A DNA stretch of 64,000 nucleotides. It comes from Perkinsus olseni (Eukaryota; Perkinsozoa; Perkinsida; Perkinsidae). Positions 43,890 through 56,437 of the stretch are shown here, in pieces (within the stretch, counting starts at the first letter, position 1; every line of letters begins with the position of its first letter). Position numbers and translations under genes: made by a program. Under the pieces are notes generated by a model, which did not search any database, had not been told where the DNA came from, and worked only from the letters and a program-made list of their open reading frames with translations. The stretch spans positions 1-64,000 of the forward strand of contig JABANP010000089.1 of the NCBI GenBank assembly GCA_013115135.1. Direction: 5' to 3'.

Positions 43890-46710
43890 ATGATTCCCAT
43901 CACAAAGCTGTCCTCTGTGTGTAGTTTCTTCTTGCTCATCATGCCAGGGAGCAAAGTTATCATGTTCAATCTGGCGGCGGTTGCCGCTGCTGCTCCCTTC
44001 CTCGCTAAGCAGCAGTCAGAGGGCGGCAAAGTTTCTATCACTATCGCTACTACCGAACGATGTTTACTCTATGTACGCCCGACCGATGTCTGGCAATGGT
44101 TACTACTTCGAGGGTACTCCTTCCGAGCAGTTCTACTCCATCTGTGAGGAGGATGCTGATACTTGTTACGGCACGGCTGGCGCGATGGACTTGCCCGAGG
44201 CTTCTGTGGATAAACTTTATAATATCGATCTGTCGGCAACGGGTGGTAAAGTGATGACCAAGGAGGACGGTGGCTGCGTCGATCCCTCCAAGTTCGATGA
44301 CATGGTCCGTGACCCCGCTTCCGCCTGGGGTAACACAGCCCAGATGGCAGGCACCTACAAGTACCTCGGCCTCACTGCCGACACCGACGAATATATCAGC
44401 ATGCTGCCCGGTGATTTCGTGGCCATGTCTTATCTGTCATCCATCACCTACGGTCAGCACATGGTGGACATGATGAACGCTGGTGAGGTCGACCTGGTCG
44501 CCTTCGGTGATCATGAATTCCAGTTCAAGAATAAATGCCCCCCTGCGGACTTGGAGAACCATCCCGAATACAACGATGTCTGCCTGTCTTGGAATATGGC
44601 TACCGGTAACTTCCTTTACCTCGGAAGCAATGTTTTCGAGGATGCCGAGAAGACGAGGCTCTACGGTTCGACCCTCAAGGTTGCTGATGAGATCTCTTTC
44701 GTCAATGCTACCGTACCCAAGAACAAGAAGGTGTTCGACGAGGAGACCAGCTACTATGCCCCCTCTGGGAACTACTGGTTCAAGATGGTCAAGGATAAGA
44801 AAGTCTGCTTCACCGGTACCACTGAGGCTTCTGCTGACCGCCCTATTATCGGCAGTAATAACGTGTGGCTGTCGGACGAGTATGAGGCCGGAGTCAAGGC
44901 TACTCGCGAGATGAACGAGGATGGTTGCAATTTGGTTATCGTCCTCACCCATCAGCGTGAGGGTTATGATGTTCTCTTCTGGAGGAAGGCTGTTGTGGAG
45001 GAGGGTATTAAAATCGATGCCATCATTGGAGGTCATGATCACTTCCCGGCCTTCTTGAATCTGCAACATCCCACTAAGCCTGATATCATTACTCCTGTCT
45101 GGAAGATGGGTATGGATGGTCAGATGCTCGGCAAGTTCGTCTTCGACTTCGATGATCAGCATCCCAACGGAAAGCTCCGCTTCGCTCATGCTATCCCGGT
45201 TTTCGATGGTCAGTGCGACAAGCACTTCATCGGTACCGCCAACGAGGAGTGGTGGAACAATAATGTTATGCAGACCTGGACACACTGGGTACAGCCTATC
45301 AAGCCTCTCCAGGACACCGACATGACCAATTTGCTCTTCGCTGGTTTGTACAACACTGCTGATATCCGTTCCACCGAGTCGCGCGTCGGCAACATGCTGG
45401 CCGATCTGTTCCTCCGTAACATGTCAGCTCACTTCGCAGCTCTCGATGGTGGCAACATCCGTTATGGTTTGAGTCAGAACTTCACCGACCGTATCCCCCT
45501 CACCGAGTTGGACTTGTATGAAGAGAATCCCTTCCTTGATGGTATGCTGTCTTACGACATGTCCTTGATGGAGCTCTTCGGCTATATGATCTACTCGGCG
45601 CCTATCGCCATGGGTGGTCCTAACGCTCCTCGCCCGGTGACCTCTGGTTTCGAGATTGAGATGGACCCTACTACCACCGAGCATGGTGGTGTGAAGTTCA
45701 TTCGCTTCACTGGCACGAGTCACATGGCGGGTATTGTCAACCGTACCCAGACTGAGTGTGGTCACCCCACTCTGAAGTGTGGTGAGATCATTTGGAATGC
45801 TGAGGAGGGATGGAAGGTCGATCCCTTCACTATGGTCATTGTCACCGCCCCTGACTACAACGCCCGTTTCTCACCCGATGATTCCCCTACTCTCCGCAGG
45901 TCTTACTACCTCACTCAGATGTCTGACCTCTGCAGGCGTGGTGCTGAGAGCTACGCCATCGACCTCAACGGAGAGTCCACCTCGTTCGCCTGCCCTCCTG
46001 GCCCCGACTTCTTCGAGTACTTGAATGAGAAGTTGCCCTGGACTGACTGTGGCTACGTCGACGGTGGCTCCACCACTACTCCCAGTCCGATGCCCACCAC
46101 CCCAGCCCCTACTCCTAGCACCACGACTGGGTCCTCGCGCCCTCATTACACTGCGGAGTCCATTCGGGCCGCCGACGTCTTCTGTGGCAAGAAGGCCTCC
46201 GGTTCTTACTGCAAGTACTGGCAATCGGTGGAGGGTCAATTGTGTCACGGCACCGACATATCTTGCAGTAGCCTGTTGGTTGAGGCACGAAGGTTGACCG
46301 TCTCCGATGCCGACGCCCAGACTTGCTGGGCTCGTCTCGGTTCTACCATCGCTGAGAGATCAGTTCATGTCTGGACTGATGAGGCCGTCACCCCCAAGGG
46401 CGTTGAAGTCATCGATACAACTACTCCAATGGCTGATGGTTCCGCTGGTGCCGCTCTGCTCCTTCCTGAGCCGTGGTACGTCGGTGGTGAGCACCCCGAG
46501 GACTTGGAGGCCTATGGCATCTACGACCCCGATGTTGAATCCATGAAGATGGCCAATCTCCCAGTCCGCCGTTGGTTGGAGAAGACCCCCGCTGCCGCTC
46601 CTCCGTCCTCCTTCGTTCTGGCGTCTTTCGGCGAGGCTCCGAAGAAGACTGTTGGTCAGTTCTATGGACCGAAGGTTAACCCTCGCACGATCCTCGCTCT
46701 ACATCAGTAG
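43890..46710 (+). CDS. Secreted 5'-nucleotidase-family protein, paralogue 2 (frame break near start)
   Basis: This is a tandem paralogue of 39634-42387 with the same order: signal peptide, metallophosphatase, C-terminal nucleotidase domain, Thr/Pro linker, Cys module. A signal-like start (IMFNLAAVAAAAPFLAKQQ) lies in a different frame from the body. An extra G near 44055 separates them, just before NDVYSMY. This may be a sequencing error, a real lesion, or bypassed by the ATG at 43981, which gives no good signal peptide. Motif I again has Tyr for His, and motif II reads FGDHEFQF where family members have GNHE, so a second metal ligand is changed. GGHDHFP is kept. The central ~360 bp is almost identical to paralogue 1. 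Confidence 0.8.
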
Positions 46711-47079
46711 ACAGTTCGTATAGTGAGAAGCTCCGTAGCACCATCGAGGCTCTTGGAGCTCGCTACAATGAGCCTTGTAAATAGATGGCAATGATTGCCT
46801 GTATCTTCCGTCTTTTGATACGTTCGTTGTCTATCCTCTTCCGTTGTGCTATATCCTATTTTGTCTTGCTATACGGTTCCTCACTGTGTGCTATATCAGC
46901 ACGCGAAAAAGCGATTTTCCAGCTCAGTTGTGTCGAGTTGTTAGTAGTGAACGAAGCGGTGCTACCGCTGTGGTAGGGAATCATCACTATATAGAACACA
47001 ACATCATCGTATCGGAGGGTAAGAAATAGTAACAGCGAGTGGGGACTAGTGGACAACTATCAAACACTCTTCGATTCAA
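46711..47079. other. Convergent intergenic region, no gene seen
   Basis: AT-richer spacer between convergent genes; no recognisable feature. Confidence 0.5.
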
Positions 47080-47973
47080 TCATCTCATTCGACGTCTTTG
47101 ATGCTCTCGCATTTCGGTTTCAGTGACTGGGGTCTCACTAACCTCCTTCCTCTTCATACGTTTTGCCCGATCTCGAAGTTTCTTCTCATCGGATACGAGC
47201 ATTATTTTCGATTCAGTGTCTGAAGGTCGCTTCTCGACGATCTCCTTAGGCACGCTGTGATAGAGCTCGGGGTCGGCAAGAGTGATCGAGTACTGACTCG
47301 GCGTGTAGTCCACCCGCTTTTCTTGTATATTCGAGAAGAAGTCGGTGAGAACTGTCTGGATGCCCGGGCAATCTCCGGCAGCGTTTTTGACCAGGACCAC
47401 AGCATAGTCGGCGTCAGGGTTCTGGGCGACGGCAAGTTCATTCCGGGACATCTCGAATTTGATGGTACCCTCAGACCGCAACGTCCCCTTCACTTCAAGC
47501 CGAACCCAGCGGGGCCCGTCCTCTCTCGGCTTTGAGAAGACACCTTTAGTATCAAGAAACTCGAAGTCATACCCGAGCCGATCGTCCAGACCCTCCCGAC
47601 CATGTTCGGGATAGCAAGCAGTTCTTGCACTGGTCTTCCACCAGTCGAGCGAGAACTCATCACCATAGATCTCCTGGAGAGTGTGAGCCACGAAAAGCTC
47701 CGCTAGGATACCCGCGTCCTCTAGCTTCCCCTTTATGGCGGAGTCGAAGACCATTCGAAGACCATTACCAGAATGACGTTGGTTCCGATAGAAGCGGCCT
47801 TGAGGTGCTCTCAGTGGATGGTAGGAACTACTCCGCGGAGCACCGGAGCTCGAAGACACAGCCCCGGCGCTGGGGAGGTCCTCGGCGGCGGAACCCGACG
47901 ACAAAGACTCGGGAGAAGACGACATTGGGTGGAACCTGAGCGGACTAAGGTACCCTCCTACTACTTCCAACAC
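47080..47973 (-). CDS. NO VEIN-type (DUF3883) nuclease-fold protein
   Basis: The core LGYDFEFLDTKG, WVRLEVKGTLRSEG, FEMSRNELAVAQ and DYAVVLVKN matches the C-terminal domain of plant NO VEIN (DUF3883), a restriction-endonuclease-like fold with D...ExK residues (here D in YDFEF and E-V-K in RLEVKG). The N-terminal 70 residues are Ser-rich and disordered. The C-terminus is Lys/Arg-rich (KKLRDRAKRMKRKE), suggesting nuclear or nucleic-acid association. Its function is unknown. The start may be the second ATG (MSSSPESLSSG, about 47925). It appears intronless. Confidence 0.7.
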   Translation of the reverse strand: MLEVVGGYLSPLRFHPMSSSPESLSSGSAAEDLPSAGAVSSSSGAPRSSSYHPLRAPQGRFYRNQRHSGNGLRMVFDSAIKGKLEDAGILAELFVAHTLQEIYGDEFSLDWWKTSARTACYPEHGREGLDDRLGYDFEFLDTKGVFSKPREDGPRWVRLEVKGTLRSEGTIKFEMSRNELAVAQNPDADYAVVLVKNAAGDCPGIQTVLTDFFSNIQEKRVDYTPSQYSITLADPELYHSVPKEIVEKRPSDTESKIMLVSDEKKLRDRAKRMKRKEVSETPVTETEMREHQRRRMR

Positions 47974-48062
47974 GAAGCAAAAGACAAAGGGAGACGATTA
48001 CTGTGCATCACATCCGATGGTCATGCGTGAAACATTATAGCCTCGAGCCTGGCATCATCAGA

Positions 48063-50395
48063 CTACGCTCCGCTTCTATTGGGCCTATTGGTTGCCGGTG
48101 GTCGCGCCCCCTTTCCGCCTTGTTGCAGCAGCGGCCTCTGCAAGGCGCCTGGTCGTTGTGGTACTCGCGGTGTGCCATCCGGTGAGCCGCCCTTGCCGGG
48201 CAGCCCGATCGGTCTAGGTCGTCCATCCGCGACGGGTACTCGGGTTGGCGACGGTGAGCGAGCCGACCGAGACGCAGCCTTCGCCTTAGGTCGCGGCTGC
48301 ACTTCCCGAACCATCGATGCTTTGGGCTCGGGCCTATCCACGAACAATAAATCGGACATCAAGAGGCACTACCCCAACGATGACCTTGCCGCTGCCACTG
48401 GTTGTTCCACACTGGGTTGTGGCTGCTTTGCAGGCAGGCTCTGCAAGGAGCCCTGAGGTCCTCCAGTCTCAGGGGAAGCTGCTGAGTTCACACTCGTCGC
48501 AGAGGCCCCTCCTTCGCTGGTGCCCTCCCAGCCGCACGCTCCCGTTCCTCCTTCGACATAGACTGCATCAGTACGTGATTATAATACTCGTTGATCTCCT
48601 CATCAGAATATCCCCTCAACCGCAGCTCGGCCTTCCATGCATCCATCCTGACTCGACACCCTCGGCCTCGGACTACAGCCCCACCCTACTGCTCGCCGAC
48701 AGGCCGACTCCTCCAGTACGCGAGTTTATCGTTCTCGCTCTTCTTCAACAGCCGACACTCGAGTCGCAGCAGTTCGAGACCATCCACCCCAGACCTCGCG
48801 ATCTCTCCTGATCGTCCTGTACCGCTCCTCGATACTCTTGCCATCTGAAGCGCGCGCCTTGGTGATCGATTTAACCCCGAGGTACTACCACTGTTTTTGT
48901 ACTTGAAGGAGAAGTAGTTGGACTGAGCTGTATCTCGATGGACTGACGTAATGGAGAGCACTGAGATCATCACATCTGGGTCCTCAGGATCTGCGAGTTT
49001 CTCATCCCGGACGGAAATACCCTCCAGCCGCGCCCACCCTTCTCGAACTCCTTCCTACTTTCCCACAGACACCAGTACCTGCTAGGGCCGTCTGTCACCC
49101 GATGGAAGCAACGCGGTCCACGACCATTTCTTCGGGACATAGTCCTTAGCCCAGCCCTTCTCCTGTGCCTTCCGTTTGAGGTCCTCAATATCAGGCTCGG
49201 AGTCACTACTCCCTCGAGGCAAAAGCTGGCACACTGCGGCGAAGACCTCCGCTCCTCCTCCACGGAGGCTTCGGGTGGATTTTCGTCGTTCGAGTCGGCC
49301 TTGCAGGACGGAGGCGAGCACCTTGACTTTTCTACTGCCTCCTAAATTCCGCAGCACCTCATCACCCATGACATTCAGAACCTCGCCATCTGCAGAGGAG
49401 AGGCATCAATGGAGCCTACGGCCTGCTAGGCTACACAGGGCTGGGTGGAGGTCGGGGTCTAGTCCTTCGAGGAGAGGGTCTTCGTCCACATCAGAGTCAT
49501 CAACAGTCCCATCCACTACGACAGGGATGGTAGTGACTGCTGCCTCCCAACGCACTCACCCTTGCGGAATGTGAGGGAAATCTGGCCAGCAACACTGCCA
49601 TCCTTAGCATGAAGCTTGTGCCTGAGAAGGAGCCTCCGCATCGCTCCGCCCAGCTCCTACTACTCTTTTCTAACATTCAGGAATTTATCGGCCTGCTTGA
49701 AGAAGTGCTTGTCCACCGACCACTGCACGAAGCCGATCAGGGAGTCCGACCGCGGCCCCGACTTCCTGTCCATCAACGACAGCTTCACGTGTGAGCACCC
49801 CTGAGGGACTGCCAAGCGCCGCGTCTCCTCCCACTTGGCATTTTTGTTAACTGAGAGCGACAGAGAGTTCATCGACATAGCAATGGTGTGGCGGCCGACC
49901 CATCGTCTTGCACGATTCATACTTGGCCTCCATCACGACGTAAAGGTTAGCTTTACCCAGGAGGGAAGTGTTGCGGAAGTCCTTCGCCGAATGCACTGTA
50001 ATCATTATGAAGAAGCCTGGGTGCTGTGGGAAAAGTTATGAGACACCGCGAAGATGTTACCTACCTTATCGATCCCCCAGGCCAGAAACAGTCTATCTAT
50101 CCCACAGAAGGCCCGAACGTCGAAGCCCTTCCAGCACTGCCTACACTTGGCGAAGCACCATCGCAGACTGAGCAAGGCGGGGGAGAGAGGACCCAGGCTA
50201 AGTCACCATCACCCACCAGAAGCCGCATACAGCGAAGATCGCGAAGACGCCGGCAGCAGAGCCGGCCGCTCCCAGCAGGCCTCCACCAGGGATCATCATC
50301 GACATCACATTCCCTCCGACCCCCGCCACGGCTCGTGCTGCCCCCACTGACATATTAGGAAGGTAGGCTGGTAGAATGCTGTTTGTAGAACGCAA
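48063..50395 (-). CDS. Second C2-domain protein, multi-exon, disordered tail
   Basis: The N-terminal exon is Gly/Ala/Val-rich and hydrophobic (GNVMSMMIPGGGLLGAAGSA), like the Gly/Ala stretch of the C2 gene at 3-5 kb. A Cys-rich segment follows (CLRWCFAKCRQCW). The C2-like domain reads MITVHSAKDFRNTSLLGKAN, then NKNAKWEETRRLAVP, LIGFVQWSVD and KLHAKDGSVAGQISLTF across short introns. Downstream exons give SDSEPDIEDLKRKAQEKGWA, MDAWKAELRLRGYSDEEINE and a Pro/Arg/Ser-rich tail ending RPNRSGA. Membrane association is likely. Exon limits below 49370 are uncertain, and the tail may belong to a separate gene. Confidence 0.55.
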
Positions 50396-50536
50396 GAGGC
50401 GTGTGAGGAGAGAGAAGCTTCTTCAGTATATTTACGTCCTTATTGATAACTAATGTGCACATTTACGTAGTTGAGTCAACAGCAACGACGACACCCTCAT
50501 CATCACTGCTGCTGCTGCTGTCGGGAGCGGGCGGCT

Positions 50537-53011
50537 TTACTCCCATTCGATGGTGGCCGGCGGCTTGGAGGAGACGTCGTATCTGTCGAACAGAGGGAGG
50601 TGTGCGCAGAGGAGAGGTCGAGAGGATGCTTACACAACGCGATTGATTCCCTTGCACTCGTTGATAATACGAGTACTGATGCGGCCTAGCAGGTCATAGG
50701 GCATCTGATACCAATCGGCAGTCATGAAGTCGGTGGTTTGAACCTGAGACACCGATGATGGTGACGAAGACCGGTCGTTGGTGATGGCGTACAGCCCGGA
50801 GAACGAGGGTTCTCTCGTAGGTACGTTGGTCGCCCATCACTCCAACGGAACGGACGGTGGGTAGGAGGACCTGAAGGGAGCGTCTCGGAGACAGCTCGGG
50901 TGAGTTCGATCAGCGTACAGCGAAGGCCTGGCCGATGTTGTCGTACTGGCCGCTGGCATGGAGCTCCTCCATGTAGATAGCGTCAGCTTCACGGAGCAGG
51001 TCTAAGAGGGGACCACTGCGCTCAATGGAACAGATGCGGCCGAGCTCACCAGCCTTCTCCTTGTTAACAGAGTCGATGATCCTGATGGCAAGACCCGGGC
51101 CCGGGAAGGGATGGCGGTTGACTGAATCGGCGTGAAGACCTGATAGCACGACGACTGCACGACGGGAGGGAGGAAGGTGAACATACCGAGTTCAAGCCCC
51201 AGCTTCCTGACCTCGTCCTTGAACAGCAGCCTGAGGGGCTCAAGGATCTGCATCTTCATGCGGGCGGGGAGGCCGCCGACGTTGTGATGAGTCTTGATGG
51301 TGCCTGAAGGATTGGGAGCCTATGATGGAAGCCCTCCGGGCCTGTAGAACTCACTCGAGGGTCCCTTGTAAGAGGTGGACTCGATGACATCGGGGTAGAG
51401 GGTACCCTGGAGGAGGACACAATTGGCGGGGTCCAAGTTCATGTTGTTGATGGCCTTCTCGAAGCTGTCAATGAAGAGACCGCCAATGATCTTCCTCTTC
51501 TTCTCGGGTTCCTTGACGTCCTTCAGCTTTGTCATGAAGTCATCGCTAGCGTCAAGGACTTGTAGGTTGAGGCCGGGGAGATGAGAGTCCAAACGCTCCT
51601 TCACCTCGCTGGCTTCGTTCTTACGCAAGAGGCCGGTATCCACCAAGAAGGGGTGGAACCTGGGTGAATCGATTACCCACATTATGACCACCATCATCCC
51701 TCACTTGTCTCCCAACGCTTTGTAAACCAAGGCTGCGGCGACTGAGCTATCAACACCTCCAGAGACAGCAGCAATGACATGCTTGTCTCCCACAACACCT
51801 GAGCGGGCAACAATTCCCTTTACGGAAGAACACAAGAACTGTCCCCACGCTTGATTCTCTCCAACTCCTTGCTGACGAAGTTCTGCATGTTCCACTGGGG
51901 TTTGCAGCCGCAGATGACAACCGCGAAGGCCCTGAGCATCTCCGCGCCATCAACGCTGTGAGTGACCTCAGGGTGGAATTGGATACCGAACCTGATACGA
52001 CCAACATCCCACCAAAACCAAGTACACCTTCCTTTACATCTTCCTCCCATCGGTGGCCTGGATGACGGCGTGCTCGCAAGTGTCAGTGCTGCCGACGATC
52101 TCGAAGCCCTCGGGTAGCTTCGTGACCTTATCGCCGTGAGACATCCACACTCGAGTGGCATCTGAACAGAGAGCCTCCCTGTCCCCTCGCCCAGCAGCCG
52201 CGCACTTACTGCCGTCGATGCCGGTGAAGAGGCCTTGACGCTTCTTGTCTTCCTTGAAGTGGACGACAGCATGGCCGTACTCTCTCTTCTTGCCAGGCTC
52301 CACTCTACCACCATGAGTATACCTAAACTCCATCTTGCAATCTTGCACGTTCTTGCATTTCCTCAACTTACACCATCTCCTGCATTCCATAGCAGATACC
52401 GAGAACGGGGATCCTATTAGTATCGATCCACTCCCAGACTCCTGGGGCGAGATGGGGGCTGCCCTCGTCGTACACCGAGCTAGGGCCGCCAGACAGGACC
52501 ACCCCCGCGGGGCCAAACTTCTTGATCTGATGATGTTAGAAGCGGCTATAACATATACCAGCATCTCCCTCGTGTAGGGCACGAGAGCTAGTTGAGAGTC
52601 CGTCGGTCAAATAGAAGTTTTCACCATCCACGCTTTAACAAAACAGCACATTCACTCGAGGCGGGAAGGGCTTGAAGATTCAGAAATATTCCACCAAAGC
52701 CCTCGTGCGCCCGTTGATTGAGCAGCTTACCTCATCGACAGTGGCGAGACAGGACCTCAACTCTGAGTACACGCCGATGTCACGACAACGACGGCAGATC
52801 AAATGGGAGAACTGGGAGCCGAAGTCCAATACTAGGATACGGGAGAGTCTGAATATAGCACATGAGCCAGGTTCGAATCCCACACCCGGCATTTGTACCC
52901 CTCAGAAACCTCCAAGCCCTCCTCAGTATGATGACCGGACAAGTCCCTGAGATTGGGGATATCGCGGTCGTCGACGGTACTGCTGCCATTGGTGTTGCTG
53001 GTATTAGACAT
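50537..53011 (-). CDS. GMPS: GMP synthase (glutamine-hydrolysing)
   Basis: The glutamine amidotransferase domain has [31 protein letters not shown], the catalytic-Cys motif LGICYGMQ, and [11 protein letters not shown]. The ATP-pyrophosphatase loop is [40 protein letters not shown] and the C-terminal [17 protein letters not shown] complete the dimerisation domain. The enzyme converts XMP to GMP. The first intron (GTACAA to TTCAG, 50 nt) joins the N-terminal leader in phase to ILVLDFGSQ. Other short introns interrupt the domains. The stop is at 50537. This is the best-preserved housekeeping gene in the window. Confidence 0.95.
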
Positions 53012-53167
53012 TATTGAGACGTGGTAGTGGAAGAAGAAGCAGAAGGAATCAGCCAGGAATGGTAACTTCACCGAAGTCCAGCATCCATGCGCCCCAACGC
53101 AATTCCCTATCGCGACCACAATGTGCGCGTATAATAGTACGTTACGTAGACTGCAGTACGCCTTCGG

Positions 53168-54814
53168 CTACCGTCTTCGACCTAGGTTGTGCTTCGGTTT
53201 CACCTCAGCCTCGTGTACCTTGGGGAATGCGGTGGAAGGCAGCAAGAACAGGCAAAGGACTCTACCTTATGGATGAGGATTTTGGTGACAGGATAGTTCT
53301 TGGCGAACTCGTAACCCTTACTCCAGTCGTTACCTGACGAATCTTCGTCTCTGTTTCAAGCCACCGTCAACCTTGGATACTACCAACAGCATAGGCCAGC
53401 ATGTCGCCCTGGGTGCTGAACTTGGCTGCCGTAAGAGGGTAGTGGCAGTTCTGGAAGGCCTTGAGCCGTTGCTTCTGCTCCTTATCCCAGATCATGAAAG
53501 TACCGTCACCACCCGCTGTGACAAATGTACCTACAAAGACGTATCTTTCGACCTCATCGATCGCAAGGGTGAGTACTGAAGGTCGGATGGAAGTCCACAG
53601 CGTTGACCGGATAGATCTCATCGTTCGTTCCTGAAAGAAATAATACCAACAATGCTAGCCCACCCTTGAAGGTCTACTATGACACTTGAACGTGAACGAC
53701 TTGTCCTTCATATTCTCCTCGACGTATGCGATAGAGCAACGGCCCTCAATACTCGCTATCTGGCAAGAACGTTAGGCTGCTGTTCAGAACGGCCACGGCG
53801 GCCTCTTTCGTACTGCGTATCCGCTTTTCTCTGGGAAACACGCTACGCAACGTGTCTGCATCTTCAGCTGACTCTGGATGCTCTTATAGGGGTTGGGGTT
53901 TTGGGTCAGCGTTTGAAGATTGTACACCACCACATGACGATCGGCGGTGGCGCACACCAGAAGCGGGAAACTGACAGTAGAAGAAGAGAGTGGGTCGAAG
54001 GGCATTGGGGCCAGCTCCACTCACTTGCAGTCCATGGCGTACAGGCGTTCCGGGAGCTGCAGTGTCGCTACGGGATTGGGCTGACCGGGGGACCAGAGCC
54101 GCAAGGACTTGTCCCACGACCCAGATATGCACATTTTCATCTCCTCTACCCAAACAACTTTCTTAACCTGACGATACACAGAGAGGCATCAACGGGAGTT
54201 GATCAACCTGGGCGCCAAGGAGATGGAAAATCACAACAGGGCGGCCCACGGGCAACGACAAAGCACCAACTGTTTCACGAGAGTGCTGCTCCTAGACCAG
54301 ATTCCCGGTCCTTACCGGTGCGTCATGTTGTCCAATCTGCTGATCTCGCTGGGCTTGTAGATTATACATCTTGACCTTATTATCACACCCAGCCGATATA
54401 ACATTGGCCCCGTCCTTTGTGAAGCAGCAGGACAACACCGGTGCTTCATGACCATACCTAATCTTCACCAACTCCTGCCCTCTACCGCCGCCAGCAGGAC
54501 CTACGCTAGCTTGGGAGTAGCCTGGATAGTGTTCGAGCCAGAAGAACCTCCGAAGGCACTGGTACTAGCCTGCGTCGCAACTTCCCATATCCGAACTTGC
54601 TTATCCCAGGACGCGGCGGCCAGGACATTGGCCGTCGGGGACCATGCAAGCTCACTGACAGTATCACCAGGGGACTGTGCCACCTCGTGACCTGACGATG
54701 AATGCAAGGAGAGGGCGAGGGGCAAGAAGGCCTACTATTATTCGTGTTGGGATTTTTCGGGGCGACAGCGCCGCTGCCAAAACCACCGCCACCGAATGCG
54801 CTGCTGCCGAACAT
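53168..54814 (-). CDS. RAE1: RAE1/Gle2 mRNA export WD40 protein
   Basis: An FG-type start (MFGSSAFGGGGFGSG) precedes WD repeats typical of RAE1: TVSELAWSPTANVLAAASWD, KQVRIWEV, CISGSWDKSLRLW, LQLPERLYAMD, CATADRHVVVYNL, SIEGRCSIAYVEE, FVTAGGDGTFMIWDKEQKQR, then SKGYEFA. It ends NLGRRR at 53168. RAE1 binds nucleoporin GLEBS motifs and takes part in mRNA export and the spindle. Several short introns split the repeats. The 3' exon begins after CCCCAAG near 53214. Confidence 0.92.
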
Positions 54815-55004
54815 TATACCACTGAAGCTTGCTCTTCTTGGCTTCCAGCAGTAGGAGGGGGTCAAGCGTGGAGGAAATGCAAGAGAGCAAGTGAAAGACC
54901 TCCCACTGAAAATAAAGACCTCCCTCATTGGCCCTCACTAGAACGCGGAAGTATCTTATATCGCAGAAAGTCATGCATAAGTTCGGTCGCCCCTCAGAGG
55001 CTGT

Positions 55005-56437
55005 CTAGAGCTCCTCCCGATCGTCTTCAATTATGAGACCACGACTGGTGAAGACTTTACGCCGTGGACGCTTAGCCGCGTTGAACATAGACTGCAAACT
55101 CGGCTGGGACAGTCTCCTGCTATTATTACCGCCACTCACGTTCTCGTCATTACCTGAAGATACGTCCCTACCTATTTCGTATCTTTCCCGAATACCATCA
55201 GGATCCTCATGCCAATCGAACTCGATGGCTCGCTTTTTCTCCATCTCCTCAATAGTTGACCATGAGAATCTGATCTGCCTTGGGAATAGAAATACCGGGT
55301 CCATCGCCTAAGACGCCTGCTTCACTCACAGAGCCGCTATCGACCAGTAGTCCCACTTTTTCCATCCACTCAACCGTCTGTGCATCCCCTGGGTAGCCAC
55401 TGCCAACCTTGATGCTTCTACACTTTGATGCTACCGATTCAGCCTAAAGCGGTAGCCTCGCCCAAACGGCGGAACAATCGTCCGGTCAAATCGTCCCTAG
55501 CCACCATCATCCGTCTGCCGTATCGACCTCGACCGGCTCACCTCCGGATAATAAGATACCTCCTCCTGAACAAGCCTGTCTCGCACCACTTTAGCACAGA
55601 TAGAGGCAGCAGAACAAATAGGGTAGATTGCATCGGCCTTCTTGCAAACCTGACCAGTCACCTCGCGCACGGGGTCGTTGTGATCAGACTTACCACGATG
55701 GTGTCCACTCCTCGGCGCTTGAAGATACTGCTGAGCTTACTCTGATATCTGTCCGGATCTCCAACCGTGTCAACGTAAACCTCCTTAATATTGATACCCT
55801 CAGAAAGGGCATGCTCTATAAGGCCGATCGCCGTGTCGTGCGATATCCTATTCAAATTCACCTTATTCCTGAACGACCCATGAACAACGATACCTCTCCT
55901 CCACCAACTCCTACTACCTTCGAAGCATCTTAGTGCTGATCTCATGAGCACTTAATACATGCACAGCGAACCCTAGTACCCCGTCATCCTGGACAGCCTC
56001 CTTATGAATATCTTCGAAAAGTTTGCTTCGCTCCGCCTCTGATAACCGGGCCATACCAAGTCGAGTCCAACGGCCCTCCTACCAGTAAGCTGCTTAGAGT
56101 CGTTAAATCTCATCCTCCCAAGTGCGTCACTTTTCCCGACCTACTATCCCAACTCCCGTTACACACGACACTAGACCTTACCTCACTGATAGCAGCACCA
56201 TAGACCATAGGGCCGAACACAGGGCCTCTACCAGCCTCGTCAATGCCCAACTGATAGCGTCTAGGTTCACCGTCCTGAACGGGGGACGAACCAACTACTC
56301 CATTGCTTCGAGAATTCTAAAATCACCTTCGAGGACGAGCGACAGCATTGCAGCTGGGCGTAGATCCCGCCTCGTCGAATTACATCCTGCGGGAGGTGAG
56401 AGAGGGCCGATGAGCCGCCATCAATCTTGCTCGACAT
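55005..56437 (-). CDS. RNASEH2A: Ribonuclease H2 subunit A (RNase HII)
   Basis: The signature [20 protein letters not shown] is followed by [51 protein letters not shown] and [14 protein letters not shown], then the family C-terminal [11 protein letters not shown]. The catalytic acidic residues (D and E of the first motif, D of VYVDTVGD) are present. The enzyme removes ribonucleotides from DNA. The tail ([15 protein letters not shown]) is basic and contains a possible PIP box (QPSLQSMF). The start at 56437 and the first intron are tentative. Confidence 0.93.

Noticed and set aside
52866..52895. tRNA-like B box (GGTTCGAATCC) on the plus strand
   Set aside because: The T-stem does not pair beyond two bases, and no matching acceptor or anticodon arms lie upstream. 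The segment is the first GMPS intron.
56020..56040. The intronic 12-mer near 56030
   Set aside because: Here it is part of the RNase H2A coding sequence (AERSKLF), so it was not counted as intronic.
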